64,000 nucleotides of DNA from JACMLD01 sp040007355 (GCA_040007355.1 JBDTVE010000072.1:19191-83190), one strand, 5' to 3'. Numbered from the stretch's first letter, positions 52,947 to 62,617 are shown. Numbers and translations are program-made. The notes: generated by a model not told the origin, from the letters alone.

Positions 52947-53485
52947 GATTGGGGTTGGTACGCCATACCTGTATTTTTTTGTATAGTTTCCTGGGTTTCC
53001 TGGTGAAGGCTCATGCACAGAACAGTCCAGGCCTGACCATTAATGTGGCGGGTAAGCGCCTGATCTTTATTAATGTTGAAACCCGCATTTTCATAACATT
53101 TTATAGCAGGCAGGTTCCAGTCGAAGACATTCAGCGTTACTATTTCCATACCCGGCCGCGAAAATGCAAGATCCAGCAAAGCCAGCACCAGGGATAAGCC
53201 CAGGCCTTGTCCACGGTAGGCGGTATCACCAATCAATATCCTGCAAAGCCGGGCAGTACCCGCTTCCGGCAAATATATTTCGGCATGTCCAATGGGTTGT
53301 TGGTCCGGAATATACCATGCCGTACAGGCAATCCGGTTGGTATCAGCCACCGAACGATCAAGCTGTTCCTGACTGAGAGGAAAAGGAAGATCGGGACCGG
53401 CAAACTGCATCAGCATTTCTGCACTGGTAACCCAGGAAATAAGGCGTGCATACCCTGTTTTATTAAACGGTTGTAGTGCAATCAT
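52943..53485 (-). CDS. GNAT family N-acetyltransferase
   Basis: 180 residues with the acetyl-CoA binding motif A, GDTAYRGQGLGLSLVLALLD near residue 95 (R/Q-x-x-G-x-G/A). The following LDLAFSRPGMEIVTLNVFDWNLPAIKCYENAGF is the typical RimI/RimJ-like end (blocks LNVFDWNLPAIKCYE and AGFNIN). It transfers acetyl to an amino group of an unknown substrate. It starts the unit with the PAP2 gene, overlapping by four bases. Confidence 0.87.
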   Translation of the reverse strand: MIALQPFNKTGYARLISWVTSAEMLMQFAGPDLPFPLSQEQLDRSVADTNRIACTAWYIPDQQPIGHAEIYLPEAGTARLCRILIGDTAYRGQGLGLSLVLALLDLAFSRPGMEIVTLNVFDWNLPAIKCYENAGFNINKDQALTRHINGQAWTVLCMSLHQETQETIQKNTGMAYQPQS

Positions 53486-53526
53486 TATTCAAAGGTAGGA
53501 ATACATGAATATCGTTTATTCATCGT

Positions 53527-54279
53527 TTACCTGGAACTCCACCTGAACCATTTTATGCCGAGACCAGAAAAGACAAGGGCATAGCCAACGGTAACGGCCA
53601 GGGCGATACTGCTGTGCTGGTTCCAGGTACCGGGTTGCATACCATTGGCCAGTATCATTTTTACCGTGCCGTAAGGCGACCATTTCGCTGCATTGCCTAT
53701 GGTGTTGCCCAGCGCACCCAAATCTGCGAGCATGCCCACCATGATAAACGCAAAGTATACCAGGCGGGTAACGGCACTTACGGTTTCAGCGTTTTTTATT
53801 AACCCAACAACGGCCTGGCCCAGTCCCAGGTACACCGACCCGCCAACAAACGCCATGGCAAAACCAACCGCATATCCGGCAGGGCTCAGGCTGATATGAT
53901 CCGCATAAAAACCAGCTATGAATACCGCCGCGGTTAACAATAAGATCATGGCCAGTTGCACGGTTAGCCGGCTTGCCATGATAGACCAGGCCGTTAATGG
54001 CGCTACCCGCAACCGCTGAAAAATGCCTTTTTCCCGGTCGCGCGCAACGGCATTTGAATAACCCATTAGTCCAATGGCAATAAGCCCGATGGTAATACAA
54101 TTGGACAATACAAAAGCGCCACCCAGCTTGAATGCAAGGCCTTTCCAGGAAATAAGAATAACGATGGGGATCAGCAGGATAAGCACTACCGATTTTCGGT
54201 TGCGCCATTGCGTAGTAAAATCGGCTCTCAGCAAAGACGATAAAACGGTTCTGCCGGATGGTATGGTGGTAGTTGACAT
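53527..54279 (-). CDS. ABC-2 type transporter permease
   Basis: 250 residues with about six TM helices. The N-terminal cytoplasmic stretch LLRADFTTQWRNRKSVV leads into TM1. MGYSNAVARDREKGIFQRLRVAPL near residue 75 is the conserved ABC-2 coupling block, and SPYGTVKMILANGMQ is near 205. With the ATP-binding gene 12 bases upstream it forms a half-size ABC-2 exporter (drug, lipid or antibiotic). A truncated GntR gene precedes the pair. Confidence 0.9.
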   Translation of the reverse strand: MSTTTIPSGRTVLSSLLRADFTTQWRNRKSVVLILLIPIVILISWKGLAFKLGGAFVLSNCITIGLIAIGLMGYSNAVARDREKGIFQRLRVAPLTAWSIMASRLTVQLAMILLLTAAVFIAGFYADHISLSPAGYAVGFAMAFVGGSVYLGLGQAVVGLIKNAETVSAVTRLVYFAFIMVGMLADLGALGNTIGNAAKWSPYGTVKMILANGMQPGTWNQHSSIALAVTVGYALVFSGLGIKWFRWSSR

Positions 54280-54291
54280 ATATTTTTTTAT

Positions 54292-55074
54292 TTATGAACG
54301 AACGGTGCGGCCCGTAAGGCCAATAAATACATCTTCCAGAGTTATCCTTCCCTTGCGCGAAACGGCGATTACTTCCGGATCATTGCGGTGTTTATCAACC
54401 AGCGTCTGCGGTCTGTCTATGGCAATTATTTGCCCGTGGTCAATAATGGCAATGCGGTCGCAAACCGCTTCGGCCTCTTCCATGGAATGCGTGGTGAGCA
54501 ATATAGCATGGTTATGCGCGCGCAGAGTCTCCATGCGTTCCCATAACTGTCGCCTGGATTGCGGGTCAAGCCCGGTAGTTGGTTCGTCCAGCAATATTAG
54601 TGGCGGGTGATGAATGGTTGCAATCACCAGTGATACCCGTTGCTGCTGACCGCCCGAGAGTTGCCCGAAACGTTTTTTGCCGGCATCCTCCAGCTGAATA
54701 TCGGCAAGAATGGCCTGTAATTTTTCCTTTGTAATGGCTACTCCATAAATACCCGCATACAACTGCAGGATTTCGGATACCGTAAGCTCCGGTTGAAAAT
54801 TGGTGGCCTGTAACTGCACGCCCAGGTTGGCGCGGGCGAGCAATGGATTTTCCTGTACGTTATAACCGGCCACAACAATCTTGCCCGATTGCGGATGCAA
54901 CAGACCTTCCACGGCGCCCAGGGTACTTGTTTTGCCTGCGCCGTTGGGTCCCAACAAACCAAAGATTTCCCCGACCTGTACATCAAATGAAACATTGACC
55001 ACCGCACGGAACGAACCATAGTTAACGTGAAGCCCCTCAACCTGTAAAACTGCTGTGTTTGTTGGATAAAGCAT
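54292..55074 (-). CDS. ABC-2 type transporter ATP-binding protein
   Basis: A 260-residue ATPase. Walker A is LLGPNGAGKTSTLGA near residue 42, the signature is FGQLSGGQQQRVSL near 135, Walker B is PLILLDEPTTGLDP near 155, and the H-loop is LLTTHSMEEAEAV near 190. ATG 55074 gives the usual start (YPTNTAVLQVEGLHVNYGS); the frame to 55131 enters the gene remnant upstream. It powers the permease encoded 12 bases downstream. Confidence 0.93.
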   Translation of the reverse strand: MLYPTNTAVLQVEGLHVNYGSFRAVVNVSFDVQVGEIFGLLGPNGAGKTSTLGAVEGLLHPQSGKIVVAGYNVQENPLLARANLGVQLQATNFQPELTVSEILQLYAGIYGVAITKEKLQAILADIQLEDAGKKRFGQLSGGQQQRVSLVIATIHHPPLILLDEPTTGLDPQSRRQLWERMETLRAHNHAILLTTHSMEEAEAVCDRIAIIDHGQIIAIDRPQTLVDKHRNDPEVIAVSRKGRITLEDVFIGLTGRTVRS

Positions 55075-55078
55075 TGGT

Positions 55079-55225
55079 TTAAAATTGAAGTGTGAAAACG
55101 GGTAGCTGCAAACGAATGCCCTTGAATGCAATTGCGTTTACAATGGAGTTTGCCAGTTGCAGGTATTTGGGCGAGGCGGAATAATAATCAATAAACAGGT
55201 GTTGGAATACGAAGTCTTTTTTCAT
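55079..55225 (-). pseudogene. N-terminal stump of a GntR family regulator
   Basis: A 48-residue frame from ATG 55225 to TAA 55079. It reads FIDYYSASPKYLQLANSIVNAI, which matches the start of Bacteroidota GntR/YtrA-type regulators (IDxxSxxPKYxQLAxxIxxxI), then departs from the family (AFKGIRLQLPVFTLQF) and stops. The rest of the winged helix and the effector domain are missing. It ends 5 bases before the ABC ATPase start, in the position a YtrA-like repressor normally holds. I infer a truncation that removed the repressor. It could still be a short peptide gene, but DNA binding looks impossible. Confidence 0.55.
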
Positions 55226-55459
55226 TTTCGCTGCCAGTTCATGGCTTTTATATCAAAGAATACGGTGCAGCCGGGCCGATAATAAAACTATTCCCGGCGC
55301 AATTGCTTCCGTTTGCCCGCAGGCTGTTAAGCTTATGAAACAAATGTAAAAATCATGTAAAAATAAATATAAAAAGCATGATAGTACATGACGCGGGAAC
55401 TTGGGCTATCTCCTATTTTTACCCGTCATTTTGCAAGCCATAGAGAAAAAATAACTAAC
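55226..55459. promoter_or_regulatory. Promoter region of the rhamnose operon, with a possible operator
   Basis: The region lies between the divergent ABC group and rhaT. It contains separated inverted arms ATCATG (55352-55357) and CATGAT (55377-55382) about 19 bases apart, and TACATGAC just after. This could bind a rhamnose-responsive regulator. No regulator gene is found inside the window. The -7 element could not be fixed. Confidence 0.3.
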
Positions 55460-56557
55460 ATGGGCGTAATACTTGGTGTCATTTTCCATTTTATCGGTGG
55501 TTTTGCCTCCGGCAGTTTTTATATTCCCTATAAAAAGGTGAAGGGCTGGGCATGGGAAAGTTATTGGATTGTAGGGGGGCTTTTCTCCTGGTTGATCGTT
55601 CCGCCGCTGGCAGCCTGGCTTACCATCCCGGATTTTGCCAATATTATCCGGCAAACCAGTACTACAACCATTGGTCTTGCGTATTTTTTTGGTCTTTTAT
55701 GGGGCATTGGAGGGCTAACCTATGGCTTGGGGGTGCGTTACCTGGGTGTTGCACTGGGCAGTAGTATTATATTGGGTTTGTGCATGGTATTTGGAGCGCT
55801 CATTCCCTCTATTTATTATGATTTTTTTCCGAAGACCGGCAAGGACACATTTAGCATGCTAACGGGTTCTACCTGGGGTTTAACCGTTTTGGGCGGCCTG
55901 GCTTTGTGTGTTGTGGGCATTATTTTTTGCGGAAAAGCCGGTACCATGAAGGAAAGACAGCTTTCTTCCGCTGCGGCAACAGATCCGCATGGTGTAAAAA
56001 TGGCAACGGAATATAAATTTGGGCTTGGACTACTGGTATCCATCATTTCGGGGATCTTAAGCGCCTGTTTTAATTTCGGACTTGAAGCGGGGAAGCCGAT
56101 GGCTGAAACGGCCAACCAGCTTTGGAAAAACGCCCATCCTGGTCAAGGTGAGTTTTTATTTCAGAATAACGTTACATATGTAGTGATACTATGGGGCGGG
56201 CTCACCACCAATTTTATATGGTGTATGCTCCTAAACGCCCGAAACAAGACTTTTGGCGATTATACCAATTCAAAAACCCCGCTCTTATCAAATTATATTT
56301 TTGCGGCAATGGCCGGTATTACCTGGTTCCTGCAGTTCTTTTTTTATGGTATGGGTGAAAGCAAGCTGGGCAATGGCGCCAGCTCCTGGATCCTGCACAT
56401 GGCATTTATTATTCTTACCGCCAATATGTGGGGCATCGTATTAAAAGAATGGAAAGGGGTAAACAAAAGGACCACTACCGCAATTGCCATGGGCATCATA
56501 ACCATTATCATATCCGTACTGGTGGTAGGATATGGTAATTCACTGCATCAGCAGTAG
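55460..56557 (+). CDS. rhaT: L-rhamnose/H+ symporter RhaT
   Basis: 365 residues, about ten TM helices. The N-terminus (MGVILGVIFHFIGGFASGSFYIPYKKVKGWAWE) is the RhaT signature, quoted in parts: MGVILGVIFHFIGGFASGSF and YIPYKKVKGWAWESYW. WGIGGLTYGLGVRYLGVALG near residue 95 and FNFGLEAGKPM near 205 follow the family. It imports L-rhamnose with a proton across the inner membrane. It is the first gene of the operon; rhaDE starts 33 bases after its stop. ATG 55460 is the family start. Confidence 0.93.
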   Translation: MGVILGVIFHFIGGFASGSFYIPYKKVKGWAWESYWIVGGLFSWLIVPPLAAWLTIPDFANIIRQTSTTTIGLAYFFGLLWGIGGLTYGLGVRYLGVALGSSIILGLCMVFGALIPSIYYDFFPKTGKDTFSMLTGSTWGLTVLGGLALCVVGIIFCGKAGTMKERQLSSAAATDPHGVKMATEYKFGLGLLVSIISGILSACFNFGLEAGKPMAETANQLWKNAHPGQGEFLFQNNVTYVVILWGGLTTNFIWCMLLNARNKTFGDYTNSKTPLLSNYIFAAMAGITWFLQFFFYGMGESKLGNGASSWILHMAFIILTANMWGIVLKEWKGVNKRTTTAIAMGIITIIISVLVVGYGNSLHQQ

Positions 56558-56590
56558 AAATATTTTGTTTAACATATAAAAGACGTAATC

Positions 56591-58753
56591 ATGTCAGTTA
56601 GTACGAAAAAAGAATTTGCACACGTGAGTTATTTATGGGATGAGAAACAGGCTGCAGCGCTTGCCGGCGATGAGGTGGGCCTGCTGGTTTACCGGTCAAA
56701 CCTGCTGGGGGCCGATCTCCGGCTTACCAATTACGGCGGCGGCAATACCTCCTGCAAGGCCCTGGCAAAAGACCCGCTCACCGGCGTGGAAACCGAAGTG
56801 ATGTGGGTAAAGGGAAGCGGCGGAGACCTGGGTACCATGAAACGGAACGGCCTGGCAGCATTATATACAGACAGGATGCGCAGCTTAAAAAACGTTTACC
56901 GCGGTATTGAACACGAGGATGAAATGGTAGAGCTGTTCAACCATTGTATCTACGACCTGGCTTCCAAAGCCCCGTCAATTGATACGGCCCTGCACGGGTT
57001 CCTGCCCTTTAAACACATTGACCACCTGCACCCCGATGCGGCGATTGCCATTGCTGCTGCAAAGGACGGAAAACAGATAACCAAAGACTTGTTCAATGGT
57101 GCTATTGGTTGGGTGGAATGGCAGCGTCCGGGTTTTGACCTCGGCCTGCAGTTAAAAGAATGCCTGGATGAAAACCCGGATATACGTGGCATCATGCTGG
57201 GTTCTCATGGCCTGTTTACCTGGGGTGATACCGCCTACGAAAGTTATATCAACACACTGGAAGTAATTGAACGCTGCGCAGCATACCTGGAAGACAATTA
57301 TGGTAGGAAAGGCCCCGTTTTTGGCGGTGCACAAAGAAGCGCCCTGTCAAAAGAAGACCGTATAAAACAAGCCGCCGCATTGGCGCCCGTATTAAGAGGT
57401 TTTTGCTCCAGTGCCGACCTGATAAGCGATGCCCCTGGAAATGGAACGGGTCTGCGCGGCATGATTGGTCATTTTACAGATGATGACCGCGTGCTGGAAT
57501 TTATTAATTCAAAAGACCTGGACAGGCTGGCGCCCATGGGTACTAGTTGCCCCGACCATTTCCTACGCACCAAAATAAGCCCGCTGGTGCTGCAGTTATC
57601 AGCGTCTGAAGATATTAGTGATATAAAAGCCCTCAAAGAAAAACTGGCACCGCCATTTGAAGCCTACCGCAAAATGTATGCGGAATATTATAACAGTTGT
57701 AAACATCCCAACAGCCCTGCCATACGCGATGCCAACCCGGTGGTGATCCTCTACCCCGGCGTGGGCATGTTTACATTTGCCAAAGACAAACAAACAGCCA
57801 GGGTTGCCGCTGAATTTTATATCAACGCCATTAATGTAATGAAGGGCGCCGAAGCCGTTTCCAGTTATACATCTTTGCCAAGGCAGGAAGCTTTTAATAT
57901 TGAATACTGGTTACTGGAAGAAGCAAAATTGCAGCGCATGCCAAAGCCAAAAGCATTGTCTGGCCGCATTGCCCTGGTTACCGGCAGCGCGGGTGGCATC
58001 GGCAAGGCCATTGCCCGGAAATTTGCAGATGAAGGTGCCTGCATCGTGGTAAACGATAATGATGCGCAGCGTTTGGCGACTGCCCGTCAAAGTTTTCAAA
58101 AAGAATATAGTAAAGATGTATTTACCGATGTATTGCTGGATGTAACCAGCTCGGCAGACATACAGAAAGCCTATAGCACTGCCGCGCTGGCCTTTGGGGG
58201 AATCGACATAATCGTAAACTGTGCGGGTCTGTCAATTTCAAAGCCAATAGAAGAACATACTGAAAAAGACTGGGATCTTTTGTATAATGTTCTGGTAAAA
58301 GGACAGTTTTTTATAACCCAGGGCGCCGTGGAAATAATGCGTAAACAGGATATGGGTGGCGATGTGCTGAATATTGTGAGCAAGAACGCGCTGGTATCTG
58401 GTCCCAACAATGCAGGATATGGATCCGCCAAAGCAGCACAGCTGCACCTCAGCCGTCTGAATGCTGCAGAATTGGGTAAAGATAAAATACGCGTTAATGC
58501 CGTGAACCCCGACGCGGTTATTTCCGATAGCAAAATATGGGCAGGCGACTGGGCCGAAGGAAGAGCAAAAGCCTATGGCGTGAAAGTGGAAGAACTGCCG
58601 GCGTATTATGCCAAACGCACCCTGTTGAACGAGATTATTCTGCCCGAAGACATCGCAAAAGCGTGTTTTGCATTTACCGGAGGTTTGCTGAACAAATCTA
58701 CCGGCAATGTGCTGAACGTAGACGGAGGGGTGGCAATGGCATTCGTTAGATAA
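56591..58753 (+). CDS. Bifunctional rhamnulose-1-phosphate aldolase / lactaldehyde dehydrogenase
   Basis: A 720-residue fusion. Residues ~1-435 form a class II (zinc) aldolase: LTNYGGGNTSCKALA near 45, and HIDHLHPDAAIAI near 140 with the metal His. Residues ~455-720 form a short-chain dehydrogenase: ALVTGSAGGIGKAIARKFAD (NAD site) near 460 and the catalytic YGSAKAAQLHLSR near 615. The aldolase splits rhamnulose-1-P into DHAP and L-lactaldehyde; the dehydrogenase oxidises lactaldehyde to lactate. This is the RhaD-type fusion typical of Bacteroidota and Bacillus rhamnose pathways. It lies between rhaT and rhaM. Confidence 0.92.
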   Translation: MSVSTKKEFAHVSYLWDEKQAAALAGDEVGLLVYRSNLLGADLRLTNYGGGNTSCKALAKDPLTGVETEVMWVKGSGGDLGTMKRNGLAALYTDRMRSLKNVYRGIEHEDEMVELFNHCIYDLASKAPSIDTALHGFLPFKHIDHLHPDAAIAIAAAKDGKQITKDLFNGAIGWVEWQRPGFDLGLQLKECLDENPDIRGIMLGSHGLFTWGDTAYESYINTLEVIERCAAYLEDNYGRKGPVFGGAQRSALSKEDRIKQAAALAPVLRGFCSSADLISDAPGNGTGLRGMIGHFTDDDRVLEFINSKDLDRLAPMGTSCPDHFLRTKISPLVLQLSASEDISDIKALKEKLAPPFEAYRKMYAEYYNSCKHPNSPAIRDANPVVILYPGVGMFTFAKDKQTARVAAEFYINAINVMKGAEAVSSYTSLPRQEAFNIEYWLLEEAKLQRMPKPKALSGRIALVTGSAGGIGKAIARKFADEGACIVVNDNDAQRLATARQSFQKEYSKDVFTDVLLDVTSSADIQKAYSTAALAFGGIDIIVNCAGLSISKPIEEHTEKDWDLLYNVLVKGQFFITQGAVEIMRKQDMGGDVLNIVSKNALVSGPNNAGYGSAKAAQLHLSRLNAAELGKDKIRVNAVNPDAVISDSKIWAGDWAEGRAKAYGVKVEELPAYYAKRTLLNEIILPEDIAKACFAFTGGLLNKSTGNVLNVDGGVAMAFVR

Positions 58754-58798
58754 TACAGCACGGTTGTTTGTTTTAAGGTACCATAAAAACTTGTTGTC

Positions 58799-59113
58799 AT
58801 GCGACGTATGGCGTTCAAAATGCAGTTGCTTAAAGGGTTCGAGACAGAGTATAAGAAACGTCATGATGAAATATGGCCCGAGCTGACCATGCTGCTCAAA
58901 GCTGCCGGTATCAGCGAATATTCCATTTTTTTAGACGAAACTACCAATTGCCTGTTCGGCGTCTTAAAAGCATCGAACCCCGCAGCGCTGGATAGCCTGG
59001 CCACCAATGCGGTCATGCAGCGCTGGTGGCAGCAAATGGCAGACATCATGGAAACCAGGCCCGATAATTCTCCTGTTAGCGTACCTTTAAAGGAAGTATT
59101 TTACTTATCGTAA
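58799..59113 (+). CDS. rhaM: L-rhamnose mutarotase
   Basis: 104 residues with the complete RhaM family pattern: MRRMAFKMQLLKGFETEYKK, RHDEIWPELTMLLKAAG with the catalytic His near 22, and MQRWWQQMADIMETRPDN near residue 80. It interconverts alpha and beta anomers of L-rhamnose to supply the isomerase. It lies 45 bases after the aldolase gene and 10 before rhaI. Confidence 0.95.
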   Translation: MRRMAFKMQLLKGFETEYKKRHDEIWPELTMLLKAAGISEYSIFLDETTNCLFGVLKASNPAALDSLATNAVMQRWWQQMADIMETRPDNSPVSVPLKEVFYLS

Positions 59114-59123
59114 ACGATAGAAC

Positions 59124-60398
59124 ATGCAGATAGAAAAGTATATCATTGAAGAACACAATAACAGCCTGCTGGCAGCGCATAAACGTACATTTGAATTTAC
59201 CGCTTCCGGTGTTGTCGGTCTCAGCGATGTTTTACAAAAATTAATTGATTTCCAGATAGCCATTCCCAGTTGGGCATTGGGTACGGGGGGTACCAGGTTT
59301 GGCAGGTTCTCAGGTGGCGGCGAACCCGGTAACCTGGAAGAAAAAATTGAAGACGTGGGTTTGCTGCACGCACTGAACAGGTCAGGCGGCGCCATCTCCC
59401 TGCATATTCCCTGGGATATTCCCGAAAACATACCGGCAATAAAAACACTGACCGCACAGTACGGGTTGCGTTTTGATGCCATGAACTCCAATACCTTCCA
59501 GGATCAGCCCGGGCAGCCCTACAGTTATAAATTCGGTTCGCTGCAACACGTGGATAAATTCGTTCGCAAGCAGGCCATTGATCACAATATTGAAGTAATC
59601 AGGCACGGTATTGAACTGGGTTCAAAATCGCTCACCGTATGGTTAAGCGATGGGTCGTGTTTTCCTGGTCAGTTAAATTTCAGGAAAGCCTTTCAGCGAA
59701 CACTGGAGGGATTAAAAGAGATATATGCCGCTTTGCCCCAAGACTGGAAAATGTTTGTGGAATACAAAGCTTTTGAACCCAATTTTTATTCCATGACCGT
59801 GGGCGACTGGGGCCAGTCATTATTGTATGCTAACAAATTAGGGCCCAAAGCCTATACACTGGTAGACCTGGGTCATCACCTGCCCAATGCAAATATTGAA
59901 CAGATAGTGTCATTATTATTGGCAGAAGGCAAACTGGGCGGGTTTCATTTTAATGACAGCAAATACGGCGATGATGATCTGACCGTTGGCAGCGTAGATC
60001 CCTACCAGTTATTCTTAATTTTTAATGAGCTGGTAGAGGGCATGGACGCCCGGAATATGAACCATGCCAGAGACCTGGGATGGATGATCGATGCATCGCA
60101 CAATGTAAAAGACCCGCTGGAAGATCTATTGCAATCCGTGGAAGCCATAAAAATTGCCTATGCCCAGGCCCTGCTGGTAGATAAAAAAGCATTGTCGGCC
60201 GCGCAGGAAGCAAATGATGTAGCTTTGGCGCAGGAAATTTTGCAGCAGGCTTATCGTACCGATGTGCGCCCGCTGGTGGCCGAAGCGCGTTTACGCTCCG
60301 GTGCAGCCCTGCAGCCAATCCAGTTGTTCCGTCAGCAAAAAGTACGTGCTCATTTGATAAAAGAAAGAGGAGAAAAAACCGTTGCAACGGGTTTGTAA
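59124..60398 (+). CDS. rhaI: L-rhamnose isomerase, RhaI type
   Basis: 424 residues of the RhaI/xylose isomerase-like TIM barrel. It belongs to the Pseudomonas stutzeri type and not the E. coli RhaA type. Family blocks are FQIAIPSWALGTGGTRFGRF, AISLHIPWDIPENI, and FVEYKAFEPNFYSMTVGDWG near residue 210. LVDLGHHLPNANIEQIVSLL and GFHFNDSKYGDDDLTVGS follow near 285, with Asp and His metal ligands. It converts L-rhamnose to L-rhamnulose. It follows rhaM by 10 bases and precedes the kinase. Confidence 0.93.
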   Translation: MQIEKYIIEEHNNSLLAAHKRTFEFTASGVVGLSDVLQKLIDFQIAIPSWALGTGGTRFGRFSGGGEPGNLEEKIEDVGLLHALNRSGGAISLHIPWDIPENIPAIKTLTAQYGLRFDAMNSNTFQDQPGQPYSYKFGSLQHVDKFVRKQAIDHNIEVIRHGIELGSKSLTVWLSDGSCFPGQLNFRKAFQRTLEGLKEIYAALPQDWKMFVEYKAFEPNFYSMTVGDWGQSLLYANKLGPKAYTLVDLGHHLPNANIEQIVSLLLAEGKLGGFHFNDSKYGDDDLTVGSVDPYQLFLIFNELVEGMDARNMNHARDLGWMIDASHNVKDPLEDLLQSVEAIKIAYAQALLVDKKALSAAQEANDVALAQEILQQAYRTDVRPLVAEARLRSGAALQPIQLFRQQKVRAHLIKERGEKTVATGL

Positions 60399-60476
60399 AA
60401 AAAGCACACCCCTGACGTACATGCTTACGTGTAGACCAGTACATTGGCAAAAAAAAATCATCAATGTAAAGTGAAC

Positions 60477-61871
60477 ATGAACAGTACGCCGGCCATTGCC
60501 ATTTTTGATATAGGTAAAACCAATAAAAAGCTGTTTGTTTTTGATCAGCAGTACCAGATCCTGCTTGAAAAAACAATGCAGTTTGAAGAAATAACCGACG
60601 AAGACGGGGATGCTTGTGAAAACCTGGACGCACTGACACAATGGGTAAAGCAATCCATCGGTGAGCTGATGGACATGAAGCAAATATCCGTTACCGCGCT
60701 GAATTTCTCTACCTATGGGGCCAGTTTTGTACACATAGATAAGGAAGGAAAACCGGTTGCGCCGCTGTACAATTACCTGAAACCCTTTCCTGAAGCACTG
60801 GGACAAAAATTTTACCGGAAATACGGCGGAACAGCGGACTTTTCCATGCATACTGCTTCGCCACTGCTGGGCAACCTTAATTCCGGACTACAACTCTATT
60901 ACCTGAAAGAAGAAAAGCCAGCCTTGTTTAAAAAGACGCATGTATCACTGCACCTGCCGCAGTATATGAGTTACCTGGTAACCGGCAGGCTTTGTTCGGA
61001 TATTACCAGTATCGGTTGTCATACCGCACTTTGGAATTTTACGCAAAACCGTTATCATGACTGGGTGTACCAAGAAGGGATTGCAGCTAAACTGGCGCCC
61101 ATCTTTCCTTCCGACCAACTTATGAATACTAACTGGAATGGTAAACCGCTGCTTTGCGGCGCGGGGCTGCACGACAGTTCCGCCGCTTTGATCCCCTACC
61201 TGGCCGGTTTTGTTGAACCGTTTGTGCTGATATCTACCGGAACCTGGTGCATCAGCCTGAACCCTTTTAACCAGTCGAAGTTAACGGCCGACGAGTTAGC
61301 CCAGGATTGTCTCTGTTATATGGAATACCGGGGCAAACCCATAAAAGCATCCAGGCTTTTTGCCGGTTATGAGCACGAACAACAGGTAAAAAAACTGGCT
61401 GCGCATTTTAAAGTATCGGAAGATCATTATAAAAAAATTGCATTTGATGCGGCCGTTGCTAGAAAATTGCAGGATAATGCCACGGCAGCCGGTACGCCAA
61501 CACCGGGAAAATCAATGATGCAGGAATCGGTGTTTGGAAAAAGAGATTTGTCGTTGTTTGCAGATTATAGCGAAGCCTATCACCAGCTTTTGCTGGATAT
61601 TATGGAATTACAATTTTTGTCCACCAGCCTGGTGATGAAAAACTGCGCCGTAAACAGGATTTTTGTTGATGGGGGCTTTGCTAAAAATCCCGTGTACATG
61701 AATCTGCTGGCCCGGGCGTTTACCGGCGTGCAAGTGTTTGCAGCATCATTATCACAGGCATCGGCCATGGGAGCGGCATTGGCGGTTCATCCGTACTGGA
61801 ATAAAAATAATATTCCAAATAATCTAATTGAATTAAAACTTTATACCGATATTGAGGTTATTGAAATATGA
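60477..61871 (+). CDS. Rhamnulokinase (FGGY family)
   Basis: 464 residues of the FGGY sugar kinase family. The phosphate-1 block is AIFDIGKTNKKLFVFD at the start, and FVLISTGTWCISLNPFN near residue 250 contains the phosphate-2 loop. RIFVDGGFAKNPVYMNLLARAF near 395 is the adenosine block. By position in the operon it phosphorylates L-rhamnulose. ATG 60477 gives the family N-terminus; an upstream TTG at 60444 is unlikely. The last four bases overlap the ATG of lutA, so the two are translationally coupled. Confidence 0.88.
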   Translation: MNSTPAIAIFDIGKTNKKLFVFDQQYQILLEKTMQFEEITDEDGDACENLDALTQWVKQSIGELMDMKQISVTALNFSTYGASFVHIDKEGKPVAPLYNYLKPFPEALGQKFYRKYGGTADFSMHTASPLLGNLNSGLQLYYLKEEKPALFKKTHVSLHLPQYMSYLVTGRLCSDITSIGCHTALWNFTQNRYHDWVYQEGIAAKLAPIFPSDQLMNTNWNGKPLLCGAGLHDSSAALIPYLAGFVEPFVLISTGTWCISLNPFNQSKLTADELAQDCLCYMEYRGKPIKASRLFAGYEHEQQVKKLAAHFKVSEDHYKKIAFDAAVARKLQDNATAAGTPTPGKSMMQESVFGKRDLSLFADYSEAYHQLLLDIMELQFLSTSLVMKNCAVNRIFVDGGFAKNPVYMNLLARAFTGVQVFAASLSQASAMGAALAVHPYWNKNNIPNNLIELKLYTDIEVIEI

Positions 61872-62617
61872 CCGTTGGATTATTTATACCATGTTATGTA
61901 GACCAGTTTTATCCTAAGGTAGCCATCGCTTCCTTACAATTACTTGAAAAACTTGGTTGCACCGTTGATTACCCTTTGGACCAGACCTGTTGCGGGCAGC
62001 CAATGGCCAATTCCGGCTACGAACACCTCACACAATCCTGCAACCAGTTGTTTGTGAAAAATTTTGAACGCTACGATTATATTGTTTGCCCTTCTGGCAG
62101 CTGCACGCTGCACATTAAAGACCATTTACACGACGAGGCGAATGAAGAAGTGGCAAAGGCTATCCGTGGTAAAGTATACGAGCTAACAGAATTCCTGACA
62201 GACTTCTTGCAGGTGAAAAGCATACGGGCAAGGTTCCCGCACAAAGTGGGCATGCACCAGAGTTGTCATGGTCAAAGGGGGCTGCATATCTCGCAAATGA
62301 CGGAACTGGTGGCAGCGCCGTTTTCAAAACCCGTGCAATTATTGAATATGGTGGATGGCCTTGAGCTGATAGACCTTGGCAGGAATGATGAATGCTGCGG
62401 GTTTGGCGGCACCTTCTGCGTAACCGAGGAAGCTGTTTCCGTTAAAATGGGCAAAGACAGGGTAGCCGATCACCTCCAACACGGTGCAGAATATATTACG
62501 GGGGTGGATATGAGCTGCCTGATGCATATGGAAGGCATTTTGAAACGGCAGCATAAACAGGTAAAAGTGATCCATATCGCTGAAATCCTGAATGGTGATG
62601 CGGGAGCCGGATGGTAA
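61868..62617 (+). CDS. lutA: Lactate utilisation protein A (iron-sulfur, CCG domain)
   Basis: 249 residues with two cysteine-rich CCG domains: TVGLFIPCYVDQFYPKVAIA, LDQTCCGQPMANSGY near residue 40, and GMHQSCHGQRGLH and NDECCGFGGTFCV near 175. LutABC/LldEFG is an iron-sulfur L-lactate dehydrogenase complex that oxidises L-lactate to pyruvate. Its start overlaps the kinase gene by four bases, tying lactate oxidation to rhamnose breakdown. lutB follows 52 bases later. Confidence 0.92.
   Translation: MTVGLFIPCYVDQFYPKVAIASLQLLEKLGCTVDYPLDQTCCGQPMANSGYEHLTQSCNQLFVKNFERYDYIVCPSGSCTLHIKDHLHDEANEEVAKAIRGKVYELTEFLTDFLQVKSIRARFPHKVGMHQSCHGQRGLHISQMTELVAAPFSKPVQLLNMVDGLELIDLGRNDECCGFGGTFCVTEEAVSVKMGKDRVADHLQHGAEYITGVDMSCLMHMEGILKRQHKQVKVIHIAEILNGDAGAGW

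Noticed and set aside
60022..60639. 205-codon open frame opposite the rhaI end and kinase start
   Set aside because: It spans two well-supported genes on the other strand and has no recognisable features.
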